Part shown: positions 49,400-56,361 of the stretch, piece after piece | Layout: each line of letters starts with the position of its first letter | Numbering within the stretch: the stretch's first letter is position 1 | Source: Rhizobiales bacterium PAR1 | GTDB taxonomy: Bacteria; Pseudomonadota; Alphaproteobacteria; Rhizobiales; Beijerinckiaceae | Length of the DNA: 64,000 nucleotides | Assembly (NCBI GenBank): GCA_002256205.1 | Contig: NKIW01000002.1 | Coordinates: 310,001 to 374,000 of the forward strand | Reading direction: 5' to 3' | Program-made: the position numbers and the translations under genes | The notes under the pieces: generated by a model | Databases searched by the model: none | Told to the model about the DNA's origin: nothing | What the model saw: only the letters and a program-made list of their open reading frames with translations

Positions 49400-49425
49400 G
49401 GGCCAAAATCATCATGATTTTGCCC
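49400..49425. repeat. Hairpin after the threonine aldolase gene
   Basis: GGGC with AAAATCA pairs with TGATTTT and GCCC, one base bulged and a 3-base loop. It lies 8 bases after the stop and has no T run. It may end the aldolase transcript or be a small intergenic palindrome. Confidence 0.6.
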
Positions 49426-49526
49426 TAAAGAGAGGCTCAATCTCCAGTTCTTAAAGGCGCGTTAGGCATAATGCGCTTTCAATTGGGGTGCGCTCAATTG
49501 CGCATCCTTGAGCTGGAGGCTCCGGA

Positions 49527-50114
49527 ATGAAGAAGGTCACTCTGACCGCGCTTGCTGCGGGAATCGGCCTGATGGCTGCGATGACCGGCAGCGCCAGCGC
49601 CCAGTTTTATCCGCGTCCGTTTCTCTATGGCGGCTATTACGCGGGACGTATTGAAATCCCCGCCCCCATGCCGCGCCAGCCGGAAACCCTCGACACGTCC
49701 GAGATCATGGATGATCTCGCCCAGCAGGGTTATCGCCCGGTCGGTGTCGTCTCGCGGCGTGCTGATGTCGTGATCGTCGATGCTATTTCACCGCGCAATA
49801 CGCCAGTACGGCTGGTGGTCGATGCCTATGACGGCGAGATCCTCGAGCGCTTCGCACGCGAAAGTGATCCGAGCCGCCCGCTCAATGGGCCGGATGCCCG
49901 CAAGCGCGACCAGGTCAAGGCACCAAAGCCGGAAACCCGGGTTGCGGAAATCCCGCTGCCGCCGCGTCGCCCCGCAGCCGGCGCCGCCACTCTGACCCCC
50001 TCGGTGAGCGCGCAACGCCCTGCACCGGTTGCCCCCGCGCGTGATCCCTCGCAATGGGCACCGCTGAATTCTGGACCATCGACACCCTCGGTGCCGGTCG
50101 CGCCACTGGAATAA
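49527..50114 (+). CDS. Secreted protein of unknown function
   Basis: A 195-residue protein with a signal peptide (MKKVTLTALAAGIGLMAAMT..., cleaved near ASAQ at 26). The mature N-terminal part has EIMDDLAQQGYRPVGVVSRR and VRLVVDAYDGEILERF, which resembles a small PepSY-like fold, followed by a Pro-rich tail with EIPLPPRRPA. Function unknown. GGAGG is 7 bases before the ATG. Confidence 0.8.
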   Translation: MKKVTLTALAAGIGLMAAMTGSASAQFYPRPFLYGGYYAGRIEIPAPMPRQPETLDTSEIMDDLAQQGYRPVGVVSRRADVVIVDAISPRNTPVRLVVDAYDGEILERFARESDPSRPLNGPDARKRDQVKAPKPETRVAEIPLPPRRPAAGAATLTPSVSAQRPAPVAPARDPSQWAPLNSGPSTPSVPVAPLE

Positions 50115-50206
50115 GATTTCCGGCGACATCAGGACACATCAAAAGGGGCATCTTGCGATGCCCCTTCTTCGTTATCCGGGTCTCGAAAAGCGCTTGGGCC
50201 AGGGGG

Positions 50207-50677
50207 TCAGGCCGCGATCTGCTCGACGGTCTTGAAGGCCGGCTTGTCGCCTGTGCCGATCGGGATCACCCGCGGCTTCTTGGCTTCCGGCACTTCCCGC
50301 ACGAGATCGACATGCAGCAACCCGTTGGCGAGGCGCGCGCCGGCAACCGTCACGTAATCCGCGAGCTGGAAGCGACGCTCGAACTGCCGGGCAGCGATGC
50401 CCTGAAAGAGCACTTCACCGGCCGACTTTTCACCATCAGCGGTTTTCTCGCCACGGATTACGAGGGCATTGGCCTCGGACTGGATCGAGAGATCCGCCTC
50501 GGTGAAACCGGCAACCGCAAGGCTGATGCGATATTCGTTCTCGCCGAGCTTTTCGATATTGTAGGGCGGATAGCTCGCGGCAGGCTGATCAAAACCGCCC
50601 AGCTGATCCATCAGCGAGAAGAGGCGGTCAAAACCCACGGTTGAGCGATAAAGGGGAGCGAGGTCATAGTGACGCAT
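50207..50677 (-). CDS. Small heat-shock protein, Hsp20/alpha-crystallin family
   Basis: A 156-residue ATP-independent chaperone that binds unfolding proteins. It opens MRHYDLAPLYRSTVGFDRLF, as in rhizobial class A small heat-shock proteins, and has the alpha-crystallin domain at about 36-130, with YRISLAVAGFTEADL and the end motif GLLHVDLVREVPE. AAGGAG lies 8 bases before the ATG at 50677 and is buried in a predicted hairpin that forms the last part of a ROSE-type thermometer, so translation is probably heat-induced. Confidence 0.94.
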   Translation of the reverse strand: MRHYDLAPLYRSTVGFDRLFSLMDQLGGFDQPAASYPPYNIEKLGENEYRISLAVAGFTEADLSIQSEANALVIRGEKTADGEKSAGEVLFQGIAARQFERRFQLADYVTVAGARLANGLLHVDLVREVPEAKKPRVIPIGTGDKPAFKTVEQIAA

Positions 50678-50761
50678 GGCATATTCTCCTTGAGCAATAC
50701 GCATTTGAGATCCGCCACATCGGGCCGGATCGGGTCTCGTGCAGCCTTCATGGCCTGCACA
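50678..50761 (-). promoter_or_regulatory. ROSE-type RNA thermometer in the hsp20 leader
   Basis: Three hairpins stand in line on the minus strand: 50740-50761 (GTGCAG...CTGCAC), 50709-50731 (GATCCG...CGGATC) and 50679-50702, where GCGTATT pairs with AATATGC. In the last one TTGCT lies opposite the AGGAGA ribosome site, the conserved ROSE arrangement. This is established for rhizobial hsp20 genes; assignment here is from motif and structure. Confidence 0.8.
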
Positions 50762-50935
50762 GTTCATGAGGTGGGAGCCCGCTTTTACCCTTTCAAGCCC
50801 CTGTTTTGAAGATTCTTCGGGTTGTGATTTCAGTGAACGCGAGATGAACGGGCCAAACCGGTTCGGTTCAGTGTCGCCGGGTTAAACGGGTCACAGGCTG
50901 GGGCGGAATTGACCGCCCCCCGCCCGGAACTCGTG

Positions 50936-51391
50936 ATGCCCAACCGCCATGTCATCTCCGGAAACTCCACCGCAAGGTCAGGAGAAATCCGATCTTTTTC
51001 TCTGAAGCGCGCGGCGCTTCGGACGATGGTGGCTGGCCTCGGTTTTGCGCTCGCCAGCCTCTGCGGCACCTATGCGCCTCTGGCGCAGGATAAGGCGACG
51101 CTGGCAACTGCGCGCCTGAATATTCCCGGCGTCTCAAAGGACGGCAAATCCGCCTCAAACCCTTCCGAACTCTCGGGCTTTCAGCGCAAGGGCAATACAC
51201 TGGTTGGTGAAGTGAAGACCCGCGAGGGTGCCGTCCTCCGCCTCGTGTTCGATGCCCGCAGCCACGCCCTGATCGGCATGCGGGTGCTCGATCCCGCAGG
51301 ACCGGCCGGCGCTGAACAGGCCGCACACAGCGCCTGTCCCGATCAAACCGCCAGCGCACCCTTGCCGATCACGCTTTCTCCTGCGAATTAA
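50936..51391 (+). CDS. Hypothetical secreted or membrane-anchored protein
   Basis: A 151-residue protein. A basic N-terminus (about 1-29) leads into a hydrophobic stretch TMVAGLGFALASLCGTYAPLA that could be a long signal peptide or an anchor. The rest contains GKSASNPSELSGFQRKGNTLVGEVKTREGAVLRLVFDARSHA-type strands of a small beta fold, with one cysteine near the end. I do not recognise it. The start is uncertain (ATG 50936, or TTG 50909). Its stop lies inside a hairpin region that leads to the next gene. Confidence 0.6.
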   Translation: MPNRHVISGNSTARSGEIRSFSLKRAALRTMVAGLGFALASLCGTYAPLAQDKATLATARLNIPGVSKDGKSASNPSELSGFQRKGNTLVGEVKTREGAVLRLVFDARSHALIGMRVLDPAGPAGAEQAAHSACPDQTASAPLPITLSPAN

Positions 51392-51418
51392 GAGGCTATC
51401 TCCTCTCGCAGGTAGCCT
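51380..51418 (+). promoter_or_regulatory. Two mutually exclusive hairpins between hypothetical gene and hydrolase
   Basis: CCTGCGA (51380-51386) can pair with TCGCAGG (51406-51412), enclosing a GAGG/CCTC inner stem. Alternatively AGGCTA (51393-51398) can pair with TAGCCT (51413-51418), ending 4 bases before the next ATG. The two stems overlap and cannot coexist. The upstream stop codon lies within the first. Confidence 0.45.
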
Positions 51419-51422
51419 ACCG

Positions 51423-52436
51423 ATGCTTGATCATCTCGTCCCGCCGCCCGACGGCCTCACCTTCCCGGCGAACGCCGAGGTTGCAGTGATCGAGGCGGCG
51501 GACGGGATCAGGTTGCGTGCGGTTTTCCTCCACCCGGAAGCCCAGGCGCTCGGCACCGTGTTCTTGCTGCAAGGGCGCACCGAGTTCATCGAGAAGTACG
51601 CCGAGGTTTTCGAAAATCTGCTCGCGCGACACTTTGCCATCGCCTCGGTCGATTGGCGCGGTCAGGGCGGCTCGGAACGACAACTGAGCAACCCGCGCAA
51701 GGGTCACGTCGAGGATTTTGACGACTACCTCCTTGATCTCGATGTCCTGATCGCCGAGGCGCGCAAACGCAACATGCCCGAACCCTACGGCCTCCTCGCG
51801 CATTCAACCGGCGGGGCCATTGCCCTGCTGGCGCTGGCGCGCGGTCGCGATGATTTCAAACGGGCCGTGATGACCTCGCCACTCGTCGGCATCGCGGGTT
51901 TGCGCAACAAAACCGGCGCCCGCGTTCTGGCACGAACGCTTTCCAGCATCGGCCTTTCGGGGCTTTACATCCCCAAAGGCGGACCGAAATCGATCTTTGA
52001 AAAAGGCTTTGCGGGCAACCCTCTGACCAGCGACGCGCAGCGTTTCGAGACCTGTGCCGCCTGGATCCGGAAAGCGCCGGAAATCGGCATCGGTGACCCA
52101 ACAATCGGCTGGGTGGATGCGGCCTTTGATGCCATGGCGAGCTTCGGGGACGCGGATTTCGGTCGCGAAAATTGCACACCCATCCTGATGGCGATTGCCG
52201 GCAGCGACACGGTCGTCGACGCGGAAGCTTCCGCTGCGCTCGCCTATCGCATGCGCAGCGCCAGCGGCATTACCTTGCGCGGCGCTCGCCATGAAATCCT
52301 GATGGAAACGGATGCGATCCAGGCCGAATTCTGGGCTGCTTTCGATGCTTTCATGCGACTAGGCGAGCCTCAGACCGCTCCCTCGGAGGAGGCAGACGCC
52401 AGTCCCGAAGCCGCAACGCCAATGCCCGAGGCCTGA
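51423..52436 (+). CDS. Alpha/beta hydrolase, lysophospholipase (PldB) type
   Basis: A 337-residue alpha/beta hydrolase. It has FLLQGRTEFIEKYAEV, the DWRGQGGSERQL turn, the nucleophile motif LAHSTGGAIAL and a C-terminal GARHEILMETD with the catalytic His, the layout of lysophospholipase and monoacylglycerol-lipase-like proteins. Such enzymes release fatty acids from lysolipids; the true substrate is unknown. The C-terminal tail is Glu/Ala/Pro-rich. A double-hairpin leader precedes the ATG. Confidence 0.87.
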   Translation: MLDHLVPPPDGLTFPANAEVAVIEAADGIRLRAVFLHPEAQALGTVFLLQGRTEFIEKYAEVFENLLARHFAIASVDWRGQGGSERQLSNPRKGHVEDFDDYLLDLDVLIAEARKRNMPEPYGLLAHSTGGAIALLALARGRDDFKRAVMTSPLVGIAGLRNKTGARVLARTLSSIGLSGLYIPKGGPKSIFEKGFAGNPLTSDAQRFETCAAWIRKAPEIGIGDPTIGWVDAAFDAMASFGDADFGRENCTPILMAIAGSDTVVDAEASAALAYRMRSASGITLRGARHEILMETDAIQAEFWAAFDAFMRLGEPQTAPSEEADASPEAATPMPEA

Positions 52437-52439
52437 ACC

Positions 52440-53219
52440 TCAGCCGTTGAGCTTGTCGAGTGCAGCCTTGTGCAGCGCCGGCGTCGCCGCCGCGACGACA
52501 CGACCGCCATCCTTGGCACTCTTGCCGTCCCATGTCGTGATGATGCCGCCAGCCCCCTCGATGATCGGGATCAGCGCTACGATATCATAGGGCTTGAGCC
52601 CGCTTTCGATCACAAGATCGACCTGCCCTGAAGCCAACATCGCATAGGCGTAGCAATCGGTGCCGTAGCGGGCGAGACGCACCTCGCTCTCCACACGGGC
52701 ATAGCCGGCCGCTTCATCACCTTTAAAAAGGCGCGGATCAGTCGTCATCAGGTGGGCATCCGAGAGGTTTTCGCAGCGGCTGGCGTGCATCTCGCGCGCG
52801 CCACGCGGACCTTTCATCTTGGCCTGACCGCCATCACCGAAAAAGAGTTCGCCCGTGTAGGGCTGATGCATGACGCCCATCACCGGGTTGCCGCCCTGCA
52901 TCAGACCGATCAGCGTACCCCAGACGGGCAGACCGCAAATGAAAGCGCGCGTGCCATCGATCGGGTCAATCACCCAGAGGTATTCCGCGTCGGGCTGCTC
53001 GGTTTCGAATTCCTCTCCCAGAACGCCATGCGTCGGGAAGGCCTGCCGGATATGCCGACGGATCACCGTTTCCGCCGCACGATCCGCCTCGGTGACCGGA
53101 TCGAACCGCCCGTCCCCCTTGTCGACGATGCTGAGCTGAGTCCGGAAGAACGGCAGAATGGCCTCTCCGGAAACCTGCGCAAGGCGTTCGATAAAGGCGG
53201 CAAGATCGACAGGACGCAT
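52440..53219 (-). CDS. hisN: Histidinol-phosphatase, inositol-monophosphatase type
   Basis: A magnesium-dependent phosphatase of 259 residues. The metal motifs are VTEADRAAE, GVLGEEFETE, the signature WVIDPIDGTRAFICGLPVWG and a C-terminal KPYDIVALIPIIEGAGG. The pattern AFICGLPVWGTLIGL is that of HisN, the histidine-pathway phosphatase used by many alphaproteobacteria in place of HisB; general inositol-phosphatase activity is the alternative. The start at 53219 follows CGAGG. It is 3 bases from the convergent hydrolase stop. Confidence 0.88.
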   Translation of the reverse strand: MRPVDLAAFIERLAQVSGEAILPFFRTQLSIVDKGDGRFDPVTEADRAAETVIRRHIRQAFPTHGVLGEEFETEQPDAEYLWVIDPIDGTRAFICGLPVWGTLIGLMQGGNPVMGVMHQPYTGELFFGDGGQAKMKGPRGAREMHASRCENLSDAHLMTTDPRLFKGDEAAGYARVESEVRLARYGTDCYAYAMLASGQVDLVIESGLKPYDIVALIPIIEGAGGIITTWDGKSAKDGGRVVAAATPALHKAALDKLNG

Positions 53220-53401
53220 GGGGCCTCGGCTTAAATCAACAGGAAAAACAGATAGACGTTCTCGTATGGACCAGCCCTCGCGCGGCGACAAGGCGCCGCA
53301 CTGGAAAAGCACATCACACGCGAAGCGTTTTCATTCCCTTCACCCTGTGAGGAAAAATTCCGAAAATTCTCACGAAAAAAGGCCCATCCGGAAAGACAGG
53401 C

Positions 53402-53430
53402 CTTGCTATTTGTGCAGCGCAATATATATT
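53402..53430 (+). promoter_or_regulatory. Sigma-70 type promoter of candidate sRNA
   Basis: CTTGCT (53402-53407), a 17-base spacer and TATATT (53425-53430) match the alphaproteobacterial CTTGAC/CTATAT pattern well. A start 7 bases further on falls at the first base of a hairpin. Confidence 0.7.
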
Positions 53431-53436
53431 CAGGGT

Positions 53437-53520
53437 GTCGCGACGGTTCGCCCTCGCGACATGCCCTCCTTGGGCGTTTCCTCCCTAGACTTTCAAGGCC
53501 GCTTCGTGCGGCCTTTTTTT
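53437..53520 (+). ncRNA. Candidate trans-acting small RNA with anti-Shine-Dalgarno motifs
   Basis: About 84 nt. It has a 5' hairpin (GTCGCGA/TCGCGAC), a second short hairpin whose loop shows TCCTT between GCCC and GGGC, then the unpaired stretch TTTCCTCCC (53477-53485), and a perfect terminator. CCTCCTT and CCTCCC are complementary to ribosome sites. This resembles Hfq-dependent alphaproteobacterial sRNAs (AbcR/ar15, or the CCUCCUCCC ar14/CcsR group); the family cannot be settled by eye. No protein-like frame lies here. Confidence 0.7.
53495..53520 (+). terminator. Rho-independent terminator of the sRNA
   Basis: AAGGCCGC, loop TTCGT, GCGGCCTT and a run of T bases: a textbook terminator on the plus strand, although the nearest plus-strand gene upstream ends about 1.05 kb away (52436). 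Confidence 0.95.
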
Positions 53521-53630
53521 TGGCCAAAACTTGAGTCTCGGCTCCTTTTTTGCAGCTACCCCGTTCTTTTCGCAGGATTATCGCCGTTCTTGTTGACCGC
53601 GACGTTGGCCAGCACCGTTCGCGATTGGCC

Positions 53631-54542
53631 CTATTCAGCAGCCTTCTGTGAAAAATGCAAGGCTCTTGTGCGCATATCGAATAGCTTCTCCTGAGAAAGG
53701 CTAACGACGAGCGTCGTCAACGCCTCGGAAACCGCTGAAAAGCCCACATGCGGCTCGAGTTTCACCTCATCCATGTAAAGCGCGCGGTTGATTTCAATTT
53801 GCAGCGCATGCCAGCCGAGTGTCGGGCGGCCATAATGCTCGGTAATATACCCCCCGGCGTAGGGCTGGTTCCGCTCGACCCGAAAGCCCAGATCGCGCGC
53901 GCGTGATTCGACACGGTGGATCAATGCCGGATCACAACTCGCCCCGAACCGATCCCCTAGAATGAGATCCGGCATCGTTCGGTTCGGACGCGGACCGGAT
54001 TGCGACGGCATCGAGTGCAAATCGATCAGCACGACATGCCCATGTCGGGCATGGCGCTGCGCCAGCTCGCGATGAAGGCGCAGGTGATACGGCACATAGG
54101 CGTGCTCGATCCGATGCAGGGCCTCCTCCAGACTGAGCTTTCCGGCATAGATCTCGATCTGGTCGCCGATAACGCGCGGGACCGTGCCGAGCCCGCCCGC
54201 AACCCGGAGCGAGCGCGTATTGGCATCAACCGGGAGCGGCCCGGCGATCAGGCGCGGGTCCAGTTCGAAAGGTTCTCGGTTGAGGTCGACAAAGCTCCGC
54301 GGCAACAGTGCGCGCATCAGCGGCAGGCCCTGCGCCACAGCAGGCAGGAAAAGCTCATCCACGTAGAGATCGGAAGCCCGGCGCATCATCTGGCGGGAGA
54401 GTTGCGCCCGCGCGAGAAAGGTCGAGGGGAAGCTCTCGCCCGAGTGCGGCGAATTGAGAAAAACTGGCGAGGCCATCGCATCGGGGCTCTCGACGACATA
54501 AATGCCCTCGTCAGACCCCTCCGGCACGCGCGTCGGCGCCAT
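53631..54542 (-). CDS. N-formylglutamate amidohydrolase (first copy)
   Basis: A 303-residue zinc amidohydrolase-fold protein. FLNSPHSGESFP near 28-39 and VVLIDLHSMPSQSG near 170 supply metal ligands, and LQIEINRALYM the active-site glutamate, all typical of FGase (family related to HutG type 2). FGase splits N-formyl-glutamate to glutamate and formate in histidine breakdown, but no hut gene is nearby, so another N-acyl amino acid or a peptidoglycan-related amide is possible. It is divergent from cpdR, a known rhizobial arrangement. A paralog lies at 59769-60572. Confidence 0.88.
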   Translation of the reverse strand: MAPTRVPEGSDEGIYVVESPDAMASPVFLNSPHSGESFPSTFLARAQLSRQMMRRASDLYVDELFLPAVAQGLPLMRALLPRSFVDLNREPFELDPRLIAGPLPVDANTRSLRVAGGLGTVPRVIGDQIEIYAGKLSLEEALHRIEHAYVPYHLRLHRELAQRHARHGHVVLIDLHSMPSQSGPRPNRTMPDLILGDRFGASCDPALIHRVESRARDLGFRVERNQPYAGGYITEHYGRPTLGWHALQIEINRALYMDEVKLEPHVGFSAVSEALTTLVVSLSQEKLFDMRTRALHFSQKAAE

Positions 54543-54682
54543 GCAGCCTCCTGTTTACCGCTCCTGACGGCTCATCATGCGATTTTGCCGGTTTCTGTCC
54601 ATGAGACAAGCGTGAACAGGGAAAAATATACACCTGATCTTTACCATAAATCCCTAACGCTGATTGCGGAACCCATGGCCAA

Positions 54683-54726
54683 GCCTGACAAGCCTAGCGC
54701 CTGACAAGCCAGAAGCCTGACAAGCC
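54683..54726. repeat. Three 12-bp copies with 16-bp period upstream of cpdR
   Basis: GCCTGACAAGCC occurs at 54683-54694, 54699-54710 and 54715-54726, identical in all three. The spacers are AGCG and AGAA. It lies 52 bases before the cpdR start. Each unit carries a TGA; a 9-codon frame ending in the first repeat is too short to claim. Confidence 0.95.
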
Positions 54727-54778
54727 CTGCCCCAGAAGACATCAGCGGAAAAGCCCGGCAATGCCTGACGAGAACAGC

Positions 54779-55138
54779 ATGACCAAGATCCTCCTCGCCG
54801 AAGACGATAACGATATGCGCCGGTTTCTGGTGCGGGCGTTGCAGAACGCGGGCTACGATGTCGCCTCGTTCGATAATGGCCGGTCGGCCTACCATCGCCT
54901 GCGCGAAGAGCCGTTCGAACTCCTGCTGACCGATATTGTCATGCCGGAAATGGACGGAATCGAGCTGGCGCGCCGCGCGACCGAACTTGATCCGGATATC
55001 AAGGTGATGTTCATCACCGGGTTTGCCGCCGTGGCGCTCAATCCGGAATCGAACGCGCCGAAGGATGCCCGCGTCCTCTCGAAGCCGTTCCATCTCAAGG
55101 ATCTCGTCAACGAGGTCAAACGGATGCTCGCCGCCTGA
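54779..55138 (+). CDS. cpdR: Response regulator CpdR
   Basis: A single-domain receiver of 119 residues that controls ClpXP localisation and CtrA breakdown in the cell cycle. It reads MTKILLAEDDNDMRRFLVRA, has the phosphoacceptor Asp52 in LLLTDIVMPEMDG, Thr80-Gly81 in FITGFAAVALNP and Lys102 in SKPFHLKDLV, and ends MLAA. GFAAVALNP with the following charged loop strongly matches rhizobial CpdR1. Phosphorylation through ChpT is established for homologs. The start at 54779 is chosen by homology of form; an ATG six codons earlier (54761) also has a fair ribosome site. A 16-bp-period repeat array lies upstream. Confidence 0.94.
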   Translation: MTKILLAEDDNDMRRFLVRALQNAGYDVASFDNGRSAYHRLREEPFELLLTDIVMPEMDGIELARRATELDPDIKVMFITGFAAVALNPESNAPKDARVLSKPFHLKDLVNEVKRMLAA

Positions 55139-55211
55139 GACCACAGCCTTTGCGCTCGCTCCTTGAAAAAGGAAGTTGCCCCGGAAAGTGTCAGGTTCTC
55201 AGAAAAAGGGA

Positions 55212-55240
55212 CTTGCCCTTTCTCAAACGGGTGACTATAC
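55212..55240 (+). promoter_or_regulatory. Sigma-70 type promoter of tRNA-Val
   Basis: CTTGCC (55212-55217), a 17-base spacer and CTATAC (55235-55240) are close to the alphaproteobacterial consensus, 39 bases before the mature tRNA. Confidence 0.8.
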
Positions 55241-55278
55241 GAGCGCTTCCGTTTTACGGGGTCGGCAACGGCTCCGGC

Positions 55279-55353
55279 GGGCGCGTAGCTCAGCGGGAGA
55301 GCACTACATTGACACTGTAGGGGTCACTGGTTCAATCCCAGTCGTGCCCACCA
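55279..55353 (+). tRNA. tRNA-Val (anticodon GAC)
   Basis: A 75-base cloverleaf. The acceptor GGGCGCG pairs with CGTGCCC (one G-T pair), the D-loop is GCTC-AGCGGGA-GAGC, the anticodon arm CTACA/TGTAG has loop TTGACAC with anticodon GAC, and the T-arm is ACTGG-TTCAATC-CCAGT. CCA is encoded at the 3' end. No integrase or attachment-site copy is seen next to it. Confidence 0.97.
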
Positions 55354-55431
55354 TTTTCCCCTGAACGGTAACCCTCTCGGGGGATACGGGTCAGGTTTTT
55401 AGCGGGCTCCGGCCCGGTTGGAGTTGAGACG

Positions 55432-55557
55432 ATGAAGATCAGGAATTCGCTCAAGGCGCTCATGAAGCGCCATCGCGACAATCAGATGGTTCGGCGCCGT
55501 GGTCGCGTCTACATCATCAACAAGACTCAGAAGCGCTACAAGGCGCGTCAGGGCTAA
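55432..55557 (+). CDS. rpmJ: 50S ribosomal protein L36, zinc-less type
   Basis: A 41-residue very basic protein, [20 protein letters not shown] and so on, ending KRYKARQG. It is the longer L36 form without the CxxC zinc ligands, common in alphaproteobacteria. GGAG lies 8 bases before the ATG. It follows tRNA-Val and is closed by a terminator. Confidence 0.97.
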   Translation: MKIRNSLKALMKRHRDNQMVRRRGRVYIINKTQKRYKARQG

Positions 55558-55593
55558 TCGCCCTTTTCCGTTTTGTGCTTCATCGCGAAATCC

Positions 55594-55617
55594 AAGGCGC
55601 CCTCCCGGGCGCCTTTT
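55594..55617 (+). terminator. Terminator after rpmJ
   Basis: AAGGCGCCC, loop TCCC, GGGCGCCTT and a short T stretch form a 9-bp stem 37 bases after the rpmJ stop. Confidence 0.88.
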
Positions 55618-55709
55618 CGCGTTGTTGCGTGGCGTCTGATCACAGATACGGCATGTACCTTGACGGCAGCGACCTTGACGGAATGCCTTGAGGGCGTACC
55701 TTGCCCGTC

Positions 55710-56318
55710 ATGAAGCGTTTTGTCCTGCCCGCTCTGATGTGTATCGTCCTCGTTACTGCGAGCGCTCCGGTCTTTGCGCAGCAGAAGGCACCCGCTCCCT
55801 CCAAGCCCTCCGCGACGGCAGAAGCGCCAAACCGGTCCAGCCAACGGCTCGACAAGCTTTTCGACAAACTGAAGGAAGCGGAAAGCCCGATCGCTGCGAA
55901 ATCCGTGGCATCTGATATCGAACGCGCCTTTGAGCATTCCGGCAGCGCCACCGCCGATCTGATTTACACCCGCGTCAAGGAGGCGATGGAGGCGCAGGAT
56001 TTCGATACCGCGATTGACCTTCTAGATTATCTGATCGCGATGCGACCCGGCTGGGCCGAACCCTACCACCGCCGGGCCATCATCCATTTCATCCGCAAGG
56101 ATCAGGACGCCGCCTTCCGAGACATTCGCGAGACGCTGGCGCGCGAGCCAAGGCATTACCATGCGCTCGCCGGCCTTGGCGGCATCCTCAAGATGCAGGG
56201 CGACGCCAAAGGCGCGTTCAAGGCTTATAATCGGGTTCTGGAAATCTACCCACACTTCTCCGATCTCAAGGAGAGCCTTGAGAAGATGCGCCCTGAAGTC
56301 GAGGGGCAACCGATCTGA
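55710..56318 (+). CDS. Tetratricopeptide-repeat protein, exported
   Basis: A 202-residue protein with a signal peptide (MKRFVLPALMCIVLV..., ending PVFAQ at about 24). Residues 85-195 hold three TPR-like helical pairs: AMEAQDFDTAIDLLDYLIAMRP, then AEPYHRRAIIHFIRKDQDAA and HALAGLGGILKMQGDAKGAF. TPR proteins scaffold other proteins; the partner is unknown. The ATG at 55710 is preferred over an upstream TTG because it directly starts the signal sequence. It is convergent with pyk. Confidence 0.87.
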   Translation: MKRFVLPALMCIVLVTASAPVFAQQKAPAPSKPSATAEAPNRSSQRLDKLFDKLKEAESPIAAKSVASDIERAFEHSGSATADLIYTRVKEAMEAQDFDTAIDLLDYLIAMRPGWAEPYHRRAIIHFIRKDQDAAFRDIRETLAREPRHYHALAGLGGILKMQGDAKGAFKAYNRVLEIYPHFSDLKESLEKMRPEVEGQPI

Positions 56319-56361
56319 CGACAAGCCCCCGATTGAACCGGGAGCAACGTTCCCGCAGGGC

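Noticed and set aside
54675-54704. Nine-codon frame (MAKPDKPSA) before cpdR
   Set aside because: Too short, no ribosome site, and formed by the repeat array itself.
55279-55353. tRNA-Val as a possible integration site for a mobile element
   Set aside because: No integrase, no second copy of the tRNA 3' end, and normal chromosomal genes (cpdR, rpmJ) on both sides.
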